Shown here: piece by piece, positions 17,063 to 25,706 of the stretch
Layout of the letters: each line of letters opens with the position of its first letter
Position numbering within the stretch: position 1 is the first letter of the stretch
NCBI RefSeq assembly: GCF_016937515.1
Contig: NZ_JAFHKM010000002.1
Location: forward strand, 1,173,001 to 1,237,000
Source of the DNA: Cohnella algarum
GTDB lineage: Bacteria > Bacillota > Bacilli > Paenibacillales > Paenibacillaceae
DNA: 64,000 nucleotides
Reading direction: 5' to 3'
Notes under the pieces: generated by a model
Databases searched by the model: none
The model's input: the letters and a program-made list of their open reading frames with translations, nothing else
Told to the model about the DNA's origin: nothing
Made by a program: the position numbers and the translations under genes

Positions 17063-18890
17063 CGCTTTCCGCTCCTCCTTCGCTTGCCCCGGACGGGATG
17101 ATCGCCGTCGCGACCGTTCCTTTTCCCGGCTCGCTCGCGATTTTCAGGCCGTACGCTTCTCCGTAGTAAAACTTGATCCGGTTGTTGACGTTATAGAGCC
17201 CGTAGCCGTCCTCATGCTCGTCCCGCACCGCCTGCAACCGCTTACGAATGAGCTGAAGCTTGACCGGATGCATCCCGGGGCCGTTATCTTCGACCGACAG
17301 CCGGACGCTTCCTTCGCCCATTTCGGCGCAAATGCGGATTCGGCCCCCGCCCTGGCGCTGCTTGATGCCGTGGTAAATCGCGTTTTCGATGAGCGGCTGC
17401 AAAATAAATTTGACGGTGGTCCGCCGCTCCGCTTCCGGGTCGCCGCAAAACTCGTATTCGAACTTGTCCTGGTAACGCATGCTCTGAATCGCCAGGTAGC
17501 TCGCCGCATGCGCAAGCTCTTCCTTGACGGGAATGATCTCTTTGCCGCGGCTGAGCGCGATCCGGTAAAACGACGCGAGCGCGGTGATCATTTTCGCGAT
17601 GTCCGCCTGCCCCTCCATTTCGGCCTTCCATTTGATCGAGTCGAGCGTGTTGTACAAAAAGTGGGGCGACATTTGCGCTTGCAGCGCTTTCAATTCGGCG
17701 ACCCGCTTCAGCCGCTGCTCGGTCCGGACTTGCTCCTTCTCCTTTTGCAGCTGCTCGATATAGCCTTTTTGCTGGCGAATGAGCTCGTGGATTTCTTCCT
17801 TCATAAAATTGAACGTGCGGCCCAGCTTGCCGACCTCGTCCTCGTACGGGTACTCGAACCGGCCGTCGAACTTGCGCCAGCGGACCCGCTGCATCGTTTT
17901 CTCCAGCGCCTGGAGGGGTCTGGTGATGGTCGCCGCCATCGCGAACGCCACCCCGAAGCTGGCGGTGATGCTGATGAGCAAAATGAGCCCCGAGTACGTT
18001 TTCATGCCGCGGAGCTTCTCCAGCAGCGTCCGTTGGGATTGAATGTTGACCAGCGTCCACGGGGCCACCTTCATCGGCGCGTAATTGATCGTATACGAAT
18101 CGTCGCCGTATTGCGCCTCGCTTCTCCCGAATTCGCCGCCGAGCAAGCCGCTTTTGAAATCGGAGCCCGCGAGCAGCTGCCCGATCAAAGGCGAATCGCC
18201 GACGACGATGTCGCCGGATTCGCGGTCGACGAGCATCGTCGTGCTGCCTTCCTTCGGCCGGGAATCCCGCAAATACTGCAAAATCATGCTCTCCTTCAAC
18301 TGAATGACCATGTACAGCTCCTCGCCGTAACCGCTTATCGAAAAGCGCAAAACGAGAGAAATGACCTTCTCCCCGCCCCGGTACAGCTCGCTTTCGGACC
18401 GGGGCAGCCAATAGACGGAAGCGCTCGGCTTCTGTCCGATCGCCTCGAACAGCTTCGTACCGGTAAATCGGACTCCCGGGTCGTGGGGCAGCGACAAGTC
18501 GTAAAAGCTCCCTTTTGGCGTATAAAGAAAAACGGAAGCGATAAACGGCTCCGAGTACCGCATTTCCAGAAACACGTCGGAAAAATAGCTGAGCGCGGAC
18601 GCGTAATGGCGCGGATCGTCGTCGATCAGAAACCGGGCGGCCGTATCGTTGAACGTGCTGTCGGTCCGCATGTTCAGCGCCCTTGTGATGATTCCCTTCA
18701 GCTTTTCGTTCAAGTAGTTGTTGACCTGCAAAATGATCTCCGACGAATGGTCCGCTTCCGTCTCCGTCGCGACGTCCGCCGCGTTGCGGTACAGCAGCAG
18801 ACCGGAAAACCCGGTGGAAACGATGACGAGCGCCGCGCACAGGACCGCGATTTTATGTTTGAGCCGCAGGTTGAAAAAACGATGGAACAT
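17055..18890 (-). CDS. YesM-type sensor histidine kinase
   Basis: Membrane sensor kinase of about 611 residues. TM1 (KIAVLCAALVIVSTGFSGLLL) is followed by an extracellular Cache-type domain of about 250 residues, TM2 (SGLILLISITASFGVAFAMAA) and a HAMP segment. A His_kinase domain follows with the phospho-His in QMSPHFLYNTLDSIKW, and then HATPase_c with DNGPGMHP. The ATG chosen (MFHRFFN) has AAAAGG at better spacing than the ATG two codons upstream. It partners the downstream YesN-type regulator and probably senses the sugar handled by the co-encoded binding protein. Confidence 0.93.
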   Translation of the reverse strand: MFHRFFNLRLKHKIAVLCAALVIVSTGFSGLLLYRNAADVATETEADHSSEIILQVNNYLNEKLKGIITRALNMRTDSTFNDTAARFLIDDDPRHYASALSYFSDVFLEMRYSEPFIASVFLYTPKGSFYDLSLPHDPGVRFTGTKLFEAIGQKPSASVYWLPRSESELYRGGEKVISLVLRFSISGYGEELYMVIQLKESMILQYLRDSRPKEGSTTMLVDRESGDIVVGDSPLIGQLLAGSDFKSGLLGGEFGRSEAQYGDDSYTINYAPMKVAPWTLVNIQSQRTLLEKLRGMKTYSGLILLISITASFGVAFAMAATITRPLQALEKTMQRVRWRKFDGRFEYPYEDEVGKLGRTFNFMKEEIHELIRQQKGYIEQLQKEKEQVRTEQRLKRVAELKALQAQMSPHFLYNTLDSIKWKAEMEGQADIAKMITALASFYRIALSRGKEIIPVKEELAHAASYLAIQSMRYQDKFEYEFCGDPEAERRTTVKFILQPLIENAIYHGIKQRQGGGRIRICAEMGEGSVRLSVEDNGPGMHPVKLQLIRKRLQAVRDEHEDGYGLYNVNNRIKFYYGEAYGLKIASEPGKGTVATAIIPSGASEGGAESDV

Positions 18891-19041
18891 AGGCATCCTT
18901 TTCGTTCACCGCTTCCGGACGTAAATGGCCAAAAAGCCGCGCTCCTCCCCGCCAAGGGAAAAGGCGACACGGCATCGGCCCCGCAGAACGTATCGTACCA
19001 TTCCGTCGGGGCGTCGTACATGGAACCGTTTGGTTATTCCG

Positions 19042-19875
19042 TCAGCCCTTGACCGCTCCGGCGGTCAGCCCGTTGATGAACTGCCGGTTGGCGAACAGAT
19101 AGACGATCAGAATCGGCACGATGGCGATGGCGGCGCCCGCCGTCATGATGTGCAGCTCGGCCGCCGCGTTGGCGGAATAGCGCAAGCCGACGACCGCGAC
19201 CGTCAGCGGCTTGATGCCCGGGTTCGGAATGCTGAACACGAGCGAGGTGATGTAATCGTTCCAGGCGAGACGGAACGAGAACAGGGCGATGACGCCGAGG
19301 ATCGGCCGGATGAGCGGCAGCAGGATCGACCGGTAAATCCGGAAGTACCCCGCTCCGTCCATCAGCGCGGATTCGTCCAGCTCTTTTGGGACGCTTTTGA
19401 TGAAGCCCATGATCAGAAATATATTGCTCGCCTGCCCGCCGGTCAGCACGAGGGCCAGTCCGAACAGGTTGCCGGTCAGGCCGAGCTCCTTCATCAGCAT
19501 GTACTGCGGATAGAGGACGATCGGCCCGAGCGCGACGAACATCACCGACAAATAAGCGGCCATCAGCGCTTTTTTCCCCGCGAAATCGTGCCTGGAGACG
19601 ACATATCCGGCCATCGACGACGTGACCAGCGACAGCAGCATCGTCATGGCGCTGAGCAGCACGCTGTTCCCCGTATATTTCAGAAACTCCGCCTTTTGGA
19701 ACGCTTCGGCGTAATTCGAGAATTTCCATTCCGTCGGAAAAAAGCCGCCGCCGGTCTGCAGCTCCAGATTCGACTTCAAGGAGCCGAAAACGGTGTACGC
19801 GACCGGGTACAAGGTGAATGCGATCATAACGACGATAAACGCGATCCCGACAGTTCGTCCCGCAATCTTTTTCAT
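19042..19875 (-). CDS. carbohydrate ABC transporter permease (MalG type)
   Basis: Inner-membrane permease of 277 residues with six predicted helices. It has the EAA loop ESALMDGAGYFRIYRSILLPLIRP, which contacts the ATPase. The N-terminus AFTLYPVAYTVFGSLKSNLEL is typical of the CUT1 MalG/YtcP branch. Only 15 nt separate it from the preceding permease gene, and a gap of about 150 nt precedes the sensor-kinase gene. Confidence 0.93.
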   Translation of the reverse strand: MKKIAGRTVGIAFIVVMIAFTLYPVAYTVFGSLKSNLELQTGGGFFPTEWKFSNYAEAFQKAEFLKYTGNSVLLSAMTMLLSLVTSSMAGYVVSRHDFAGKKALMAAYLSVMFVALGPIVLYPQYMLMKELGLTGNLFGLALVLTGGQASNIFLIMGFIKSVPKELDESALMDGAGYFRIYRSILLPLIRPILGVIALFSFRLAWNDYITSLVFSIPNPGIKPLTVAVVGLRYSANAAAELHIMTAGAAIAIVPILIVYLFANRQFINGLTAGAVKG

Positions 19876-19890
19876 AAGTCGTTCCCGCCT

Positions 19891-20802
19891 TTAAAAGATG
19901 TTGTCCAGTTTTTTGGAGACGAGCAAATAAATCGCGGTGATGATGCCGAGAATGAGCCCCGTCACCACGCTTGCCGCCGCGCCGTACCCGATTTCCGGAT
20001 GGTTCGAAGCCGAAGCGCTCACCGGGAAGAACAGCTGGTACAGGTACAGGAACACGACCTGCGTTTGGCCCAGCGGACCGCCTTCCGTCATGACCATGAT
20101 GCTCTGGATATCCTGGAACGCCGCCAGAATGGCCAGCATCAGCACGATGCGCAGCACGGGGCCGAGCATCGGAATCGTAATCTTGAACAGGCGCTGCCAG
20201 TACGTGGCCCCCTCCAGGTCGGCGCTTTCGTAAATGTCTTTCGGAATCGTCTGCAAGCCGGACAGGAAATACACCATGTAATTGCCGACGCCTCCCCATA
20301 CCGCCACCAAAACGACGGAAAGCATTGCAAGAGACGGCCCAAGCCAGTTGATCGGCTGGTCGATGATGCCGACGTACAGAAGAAAGCGGTTTAAATCGCC
20401 GTTATACACATTGAGCAGCAAATAAAACATAAGCGCCATGACGGCCGAGCTCATGATCGTCGGGCTGAAGACGATGACCTGAATCGCGGTTCGTCCCTTG
20501 AACGGAACGTTGAGGATCATCGCCAGCAAAAACGCCAGCGGGATAATGAGGGCGAGCTTCCCGCACGCATACACGAGCGTATTGAGCAGAGAGTCCCAAT
20601 ACACGTCGTCGCGGGAAAACAGGCGGACGAAGTTGTCCATGCCGGTAAATTTCGCCGCGTGAATGCCGTCGTAGTCGTACAGCATGTACCGCAGCGACCA
20701 CACGATCGGATAGACGGTCAGGCCGACAAACAGCACCAGATTGGGCAGGAGCATCGCGTACAGCTGCCCGTTCCGAAACATTTTTTTGGAGGACGGTTTC
20801 AT
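19891..20802 (-). CDS. sugar ABC transporter permease (MalF/LplB type)
   Basis: Inner-membrane permease of 303 residues, first gene of the sugar operon. Six helices are visible, starting with LYAMLLPNLVLFVGLTVYPIV. The EAA-type loop reads ESADLEGATYWQRLFKITIPM. AGAGGTG precedes the ATG. A TATAGT box lies about 60 nt upstream of the ATG with only a weak -35 (TTATCA), so a regulated promoter is plausible. Confidence 0.93.
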   Translation of the reverse strand: MKPSSKKMFRNGQLYAMLLPNLVLFVGLTVYPIVWSLRYMLYDYDGIHAAKFTGMDNFVRLFSRDDVYWDSLLNTLVYACGKLALIIPLAFLLAMILNVPFKGRTAIQVIVFSPTIMSSAVMALMFYLLLNVYNGDLNRFLLYVGIIDQPINWLGPSLAMLSVVLVAVWGGVGNYMVYFLSGLQTIPKDIYESADLEGATYWQRLFKITIPMLGPVLRIVLMLAILAAFQDIQSIMVMTEGGPLGQTQVVFLYLYQLFFPVSASASNHPEIGYGAAASVVTGLILGIITAIYLLVSKKLDNIF

Positions 20803-21076
20803 CGATTCACCTCTTGGGATGCGCTTTCATTTTGCGTTCATCTGGAACTATACCATGGCCGCCGGGAGGTGATAATCGAAAAAACGCAGGTCCGATGTAT
20901 AAAAAAAACGCCATTTCATACGCTCCCGCTCGGGGAGCGGCCGATTCCGGCGCCTAGGCGCGCCGGGTTCGCCTCCGGATAATAACCGTCTTGCCGGCTC
21001 ACACTTTAGAATAAGTTCGGAGTTCAAGCTACCCATCATCCGAATCCTACTCCAACAAGCGACGGGAGCGTACGAG

Positions 21077-21223
21077 ATGGAAAACAAAAGCCGCAAAGGC
21101 AACTACAAAGGCACGACCAACATGAACGCGAAAAACCAGGATATGGCCTTCGTCAACGATACGATCGAACGGACGAAGTCGGTCGCGCCCGCGCCCGGCT
21201 CGGACAAGGAAACCGACCGTTAG
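21077..21223 (+). CDS. small hydrophilic protein, 48 residues, unknown
   Basis: A short open frame preceded by GGGAG encodes a basic, polar peptide starting MENKSRKGNYKGTTN and ending GSDKETDR, followed after about 65 nt by a strong terminator. No transmembrane segment, Cys or known motif is visible. The isolated promoter-ORF-terminator layout and the Asn/Lys/Thr-rich composition resemble small sporulation-associated proteins of Bacillales, but I do not recognise the family. It lies between the sugar operon and the ECF operon. Confidence 0.6.
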   Translation: MENKSRKGNYKGTTNMNAKNQDMAFVNDTIERTKSVAPAPGSDKETDR

Positions 21224-21287
21224 GCGGCTTCCCCCGCCAGTGCGGCCGGCCAGCCGGAATTTTGGAAGATTGACGAAAAGCAGCAAG

Positions 21288-21311
21288 CAGCGGCCCGCGC
21301 CGCTGTTTTTT
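21288..21311 (+). terminator. intrinsic terminator before the ECF operon
   Basis: CAGCGGC-CCGC-GCCGCTG is a perfect 7-bp stem followed by TTTTTTG. It ends transcription of the 48-residue ORF and insulates the sigma-factor promoter that starts 60 nt later. Confidence 0.9.
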
Positions 21312-21371
21312 GTTTTCCCGGCGCCCCCTCCCTCGCTGTACAATCCTTTCATCGACCTTTTTAATGGATTA

Positions 21372-21397
21372 GGGAACCTTTTCCTTTTTGAATCGTC
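21372..21397 (+). promoter_or_regulatory. ECF-type promoter in front of the sigma-factor gene
   Basis: GGGAAC (compare ECF -35 consensus TGAAAC), then 16 nt with the usual T-rich start, then CGTC (ECF -10 core). It lies 23 nt before the GTG of the sigma gene. The spacing is that of sigma-W/V-class promoters, so this is probably where the sigma factor transcribes its own operon. Confidence 0.65.
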
Positions 21398-21419
21398 GGA
21401 TTGTCGGGGTGAGACGAAC

Positions 21420-21977
21420 GTGGAGCTGGACTATTTAAAGCATATGACCGGCGGGCTGGATCGCAACGCCCTGCTGGACGAGCTCATGATGACCTACGGC
21501 AAGGACGTCTGGAATTACGCCTACTTCCTGACGTGCCGCAAAGAGGCGGCGGAAGATATCGCGCAGGACGTGTTCGTCAAAGTGTATCAAAATTTGTATA
21601 CGTTTCGCGGGGAATCGCCGATCAAGCCGTGGCTGCTGGCGATTACGCGGAATACGGCGCTGGACTATTTGCGGTCGTCCTGGGTGCGCCGAGTGAAGTT
21701 TTTGCCCTCGTATAAAGAAAAAGCCGCTCACCCGTCCGCCGAAAACGAATGGTTGCACCAAGAAGAGCACCAGGAAATCTGGGACCTCGTCATGAAGCTG
21801 CCGCGGAAGCTGAGGGAGTCGCTGCTGCTGTTCGCCCATCATCAGTTGTCCTTGAAAGAAATCGCAACGCTGCTCGGCGTGTCCGAAGGAACCGTCAAAT
21901 CCCGGCTGTTCCGCGCGCGGGCGGCGGCGAACAAAGCCTGGGCGTCGTCCGGGACGGAAAGGAGCGAGCTGCCGTGA
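21420..21977 (+). CDS. ECF-family RNA polymerase sigma factor
   Basis: A 185-residue sigma factor with region 2 (ELMMTYGKDVWNYAYFLT through ITRNTALDYLRS, residues ~20-85) and region 4 (LPRKLRESLLLFAHHQLSLKEIATLL then EGTVKSRLFRARA, ~120-170). There is no region 3 or C-terminal extension. The frame is open 60 codons upstream, but GTG at 21420, behind GGGGTGAG and a self-type ECF promoter, fits the conserved start. Its stop overlaps the next gene's GTG (GTGA), so it is translationally coupled to a membrane protein in the anti-sigma position. Confidence 0.93.
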   Translation: MELDYLKHMTGGLDRNALLDELMMTYGKDVWNYAYFLTCRKEAAEDIAQDVFVKVYQNLYTFRGESPIKPWLLAITRNTALDYLRSSWVRRVKFLPSYKEKAAHPSAENEWLHQEEHQEIWDLVMKLPRKLRESLLLFAHHQLSLKEIATLLGVSEGTVKSRLFRARAAANKAWASSGTERSELP

Positions 21978-23512
21978 AGCCATCCGAACGCGACTGGGAA
22001 AGCCGATTGACCGAACTGCCGCTCGGCTCGGGCGGTTTTTCGGTGCGAACGATTCGCAAAGTGAAGGAGAGAATCGCCTTGGAGGAAAAGCGAAAAAGAA
22101 GAAGAAAGCTGCCGTTGGCCATCGCGTCTTTGCTCGCCGTTTCGCTGGCCGCCGTTGTTTTCCGCCCGCAGATCGAGGGGGCTCTCGCCTCCTGGCTCGG
22201 GCCCGGACCCGAACCCGTCCCCGTCATCAGCGAGACGGAAACGACGACGTTCAATATCGGTTATATGTACGGCTCGGACGATTTTATGGAGAAATACGGC
22301 AAGCCTTTTATCATCCGCCATCCGGCCGTACGCTTCGCTTTTGCCGAAGAAGCTCCGTTAACGGTCGACATCGTCGCCTACAAGGAATGGCTGGAGCGCG
22401 AGAGGCCCGATTTGATCCAGATTCCGCTCGCCTACCTGGACGATCTCTCCGCGGCCGGCTTGCTCGCCGAGCTCGATCCGCTGCTGCTGCGGGACGGAAT
22501 CGACGAGCAAGGCTATCATCGGCCCGTATCGCAGGTGCTGCGCGAGGCGGGGGCGGGCAAGCTGTACGGGCTGGCCGACACGTTCGCGACGACCGGATTG
22601 TTTTACAACCGGGAGTTGTTCGCCGCTCGCGGCATTCCCGAACCTTCCGGTTCGCTGACGTGGGATGAAACGCTGGCATTGGCCGCGCAGTTTGCCGGCA
22701 TGGAAAAAGACGGGCAGCCCGTCTACGGCCTCAGCTTCGGCTACCGGCCCGGCTTGTCGTCCAACGTCATGTCCATCGCCCTGAGCCTCGGGATGGGGAT
22801 GACGACGGCGGACGGGAGCCGATCTTCCCTCGGATCCAATGCCTGGGAAAGCCTGTGGACGCCGTTCGTCCAAGGTTACCGCGACGGCTGGATCGCGAAC
22901 GAGGCCGGCATGGAAAGAGGCAAAAACTATGCGATGACAGAGCTGTACAAGCTCGATCCGTTTCTGACCGGCCGGTCCGCCATGACCTTTCAGTCGAACG
23001 ACTATTTGCGCAACATCGAAGAGAGCCGCGAGGCGATCGGCTTCGACGCGGATTGGGGCATCCTTCCCGCCCCGGCTCTCGACGAGGCGGCTCGGGCGCA
23101 GGGGCAGGCAATGGAAATTCCGTATGTACTCGCCATTTCGGCCGGCTCCTCCCAAACGGACGCCGCGTGGGAGCTGCTCAAGTACATCATGAGCCCGGAG
23201 CAGGCCGAGCGGCGCTCCCGAACGGCGGGGCACGCCCTGTATACGGTCGGGCAGCAATCGACGGATGCGGGCGCGCGGGAAACCTTTTTCTACGAAGCCG
23301 CCATCGATCCGTCGCTGTCGCTCGTCCTGCACGAACAGCAGACTTCCCCGGCCTATCAGGCGCTTTATGCGCTTGCCGCCGAGGAGGGACGAGCCCGGAC
23401 GGACGAGCTGCTCTCGGGCGCGCTGACTGTGGAGCGTTTCCTTGAGGAGCTGGATCGGCAAGCCGAACAAGCGCTGCGGGAGCTTGCCGCGCAGGAGGAG
23501 GAGCTTCCGTGA
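21974..23512 (+). CDS. membrane-anchored protein: short cytoplasmic helix, TM, solute-binding-protein ectodomain (putative anti-sigma/sensor)
   Basis: A 512-residue protein whose GTG start overlaps the sigma-gene stop. Residues 1-45 are cytoplasmic, helical and end in a basic cluster (KRKRRRK). Residues 46-63 are one TM helix without a lipobox. From about 95 on the protein resembles a family 1 solute-binding protein (GLFYNRELFAARGIPEPSGSLTWDETL; PYVLAISAGSSQTDAAWELLKYIMSPEQ). The layout and coupling are those of an ECF anti-sigma factor (RsiV-like short N-terminus), with a ligand-binding protein as the sensor. The anti-sigma role is inference. Confidence 0.8.
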   Translation: MKPSERDWESRLTELPLGSGGFSVRTIRKVKERIALEEKRKRRRKLPLAIASLLAVSLAAVVFRPQIEGALASWLGPGPEPVPVISETETTTFNIGYMYGSDDFMEKYGKPFIIRHPAVRFAFAEEAPLTVDIVAYKEWLERERPDLIQIPLAYLDDLSAAGLLAELDPLLLRDGIDEQGYHRPVSQVLREAGAGKLYGLADTFATTGLFYNRELFAARGIPEPSGSLTWDETLALAAQFAGMEKDGQPVYGLSFGYRPGLSSNVMSIALSLGMGMTTADGSRSSLGSNAWESLWTPFVQGYRDGWIANEAGMERGKNYAMTELYKLDPFLTGRSAMTFQSNDYLRNIEESREAIGFDADWGILPAPALDEAARAQGQAMEIPYVLAISAGSSQTDAAWELLKYIMSPEQAERRSRTAGHALYTVGQQSTDAGARETFFYEAAIDPSLSLVLHEQQTSPAYQALYALAAEEGRARTDELLSGALTVERFLEELDRQAEQALRELAAQEEELP

Positions 23513-24849
23513 AAAAACGTTTCGCTTCCCTGTTGGTCGCTTTGGCCTTGCTGGCCGGCTGTTCGCAAGAGGCTCCGAACGCCGAACCCGTCAACCTTCG
23601 CATAGGCGTTCCCGATCTCTACGCGTTCGACCGGCAGTACCGGGACTATTTCGATGCGGCGTTTCCCGATTGGGAAACGACGGCGATCGAATGGCCGGAC
23701 GACGCCGACGCGTTTACGGCGGAGCGCTGGGGCGAGTGGCTGGAAACGGAAAAACCCGATCTGCTGCTGGCTAACGTTTTCGACTATCGCAAGCTGTCCG
23801 ATGCGGGCGAGCTTCGCGATCTGGAGGAATTCGCCTCTCGCGGCGAAATGGACCTCGGACGGTTCAATCCCGCCGTGCTCGACTACTTGAAGACCAACGG
23901 AGACGGCAAGCTGTTCGGCTTAAGCCCCTTTTTCAGCACGTCGGCCTTATACTACAACAAGGATATGTTCGACCGCCTAGGCATCCCTTATCCGCAAGAC
24001 GGGATGACCTGGCCGGAGACGTTGAGTCTGGCGAACCGATTCATGCGGGACGACCGCCTGGGAGAAGACGAATTCGGGCTCCATGTCAGATGGGTTCGCT
24101 CGCCGTTCGACCTGATCCGGCAAATCTCCTATACGGAGGGGCTGGAATACGCCAACCTTCAAACCGGCGCGGTAACGATCGATACGGAAAGCTGGCGGAA
24201 CGTTTTCGAAGCCGTGATCGCTGCGTACCTGGACGGGACGTTCCGGACGCAAAACGTACAGGGCGAAGAAGCGGACGGCACCGTGTATTACGGGCCGGAG
24301 GCGTTGGCCGAAATGGATTTATTTTCGCAAGGGGCGGCCGCCATGACCGTGGATGGCGATGATTTGATGCAGCGGCTTAAGTCGGCCGCTCCGGGCTTTC
24401 GCTGGGGGGCCGTGACGGCCCCGGTTCGCGTTTCCGATCCTTCGCGGGCGGGCTGGTTCAACACGGGATCGGTCTTCGCGATCCCGGTTGTCTCCTCGCA
24501 GCCGAACGAGGCATGGGAGGCGATCGATTATTTCCATTCCGAGCGGATGGGCCGCGCGGCCGTCGCCCTCGGCGAAGGGCTGCTGTCGCTGAAGGACGAT
24601 CCGGTCTGGCGGGGCGATGCGGATTATGAGGTGTTTTACCGGACGCTGCCCGTCAACGCGCTCCCCGAAACCTTCGAGCCCGTCGTCTCGCCCGAATTCG
24701 CTGAGCCGTTCGACCTCCTCGTCGAGCGCGGGATCGGGAGCGTCCTTGCGGGCAAAGCGACCGTCGAGGAAGCGCTCGCGGCCATTCAGAAAGAAGGCGA
24801 AGCTCTGGTAATGGAGTTTCGGCAGGAAGAGGCCGCTCCGGACGCTTAA
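23509..24849 (+). CDS. solute-binding lipoprotein, third gene of the ECF operon
   Basis: A 446-residue family 1 solute-binding protein with signal peptide and lipobox LLAGC (Cys18). Typical segments are ALYYNKDMFDRLGIPYPQDGMTWPETLSLANRF and EAWEAIDYFHSERMG. The GTG start overlaps the previous stop (GTGA) behind a purine-rich GGAGGAGGAG, so all three genes are translationally coupled. No permease or ATPase gene is present, which is odd for a transporter component. A role as a co-sensor delivering ligand to the membrane-anchored neighbour is possible but is inference. Confidence 0.85.
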   Translation: MKKRFASLLVALALLAGCSQEAPNAEPVNLRIGVPDLYAFDRQYRDYFDAAFPDWETTAIEWPDDADAFTAERWGEWLETEKPDLLLANVFDYRKLSDAGELRDLEEFASRGEMDLGRFNPAVLDYLKTNGDGKLFGLSPFFSTSALYYNKDMFDRLGIPYPQDGMTWPETLSLANRFMRDDRLGEDEFGLHVRWVRSPFDLIRQISYTEGLEYANLQTGAVTIDTESWRNVFEAVIAAYLDGTFRTQNVQGEEADGTVYYGPEALAEMDLFSQGAAAMTVDGDDLMQRLKSAAPGFRWGAVTAPVRVSDPSRAGWFNTGSVFAIPVVSSQPNEAWEAIDYFHSERMGRAAVALGEGLLSLKDDPVWRGDADYEVFYRTLPVNALPETFEPVVSPEFAEPFDLLVERGIGSVLAGKATVEEALAAIQKEGEALVMEFRQEEAAPDA

Positions 24850-24907
24850 ATTCGGCCGGGGACAACGAAGGGCGAAGGTGTCCGGCGGCGGCGGTCCCTG
24901 TGTTGTG

Positions 24908-25454
24908 CACGTAGTGTATCCACTGCACTACATGACGGGGATCCGCCGGTTGCGGCACCCATGTAGCGCACCCAGTACTCTACATGACGGGAATCCGCCG
25001 GTTGCGGCGCCCATGTAGCGCACCCAGTACTCTACATGACGGGAATCCGCCGGTTGCGGCGACCATGTAGTGTACCCAGTACTCTACATGACGGGAATCC
25101 GCCGGTTGCGGCGACCATGTAGTGTACCCAGTACTCTACATGACGGGAATCCGCTGGTTGCGGCACCCATGTAGTGTACCCAGTACTCTACATGACGGGA
25201 ATCCGCCGGTTGCGGTGCCCATGTAGCGCACCCAGTACTCTACATGACGGGAATCCGCCGGTTGCGGCACCCATGTAGTGTACCCAGTACTCTACATGGC
25301 GGGAATCCGCCGGTTGCGGCGCCCGTGTAGCGCACCCAGTACACTACATGGCGGGAATCCGCCGGGTGCGGCGCCCATGTAGCGCACCCAGTACACTACA
25401 TGGCGGAAATCCGCCGGTTGCGGCGCCCGTGTAGCGCACCCGGTACACTACATG
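24908..25454. repeat. 52-nt tandem palindromic array, 11 palindromes
   Basis: The convergent gap between the ECF operon and the molybdoenzyme gene holds TACATG at 24929 and then every 52 nt exactly to 25449. Each unit begins with a near-perfect palindrome of the type CATGTAGTGTAC-CCA-GTACTCTACATG split over its centre. A second GC-rich part follows with CCGCCGGTTGCGG, itself a small inverted repeat. Copies differ by a few substitutions and no indels. There are no unique spacers and no cas genes, so this is not CRISPR. Confidence 0.95.
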
Positions 25455-25463
25455 ACATGAACC

Positions 25464-25706
25464 CGACCCCTAATGGCCTTCACGACCGTTACTGGCTTCC
25501 GAACGCGTCCCCGTCGGTCGTCGCAGGCGATTAACGGCCTAAACCAACCGCTATTCGGGCGCGGGATGGGAACCCGCCCCAATAGCGGCGTTACCCGGCC
25601 GAAATCGGGACGGGCGGATGACGGGAACCCGGCGGCAGCGCAATCTTTTATCGCCTTAAATGTTGATCTGCCTAATGTTCTCCGGCGATTGTACGGCGCC
25701 CCCCCG
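25464..25706. other. non-coding tail of the repeat region with one hairpin
   Basis: No gene is visible. CGCTATT-C-GGGCG (25549-25561) pairs with CGCCC-C-AATAGCG (25575-25587), giving a 12-bp stem with one symmetric mismatch. It could serve as a terminator-like or palindromic element but lacks a T-run on either strand. Confidence 0.45.

Noticed and set aside
20821..20834. cre (CcpA) site downstream of the sugar-operon promoter
   Set aside because: TGAAAGCGCATCCC on the minus strand matches the left half of the cre consensus, but the right half fails at three of four informative positions.
24908..25454. CRISPR array
   Set aside because: The entire 52-nt unit repeats with few changes; there are no unique spacers of constant length between short repeats and no cas genes in the window.
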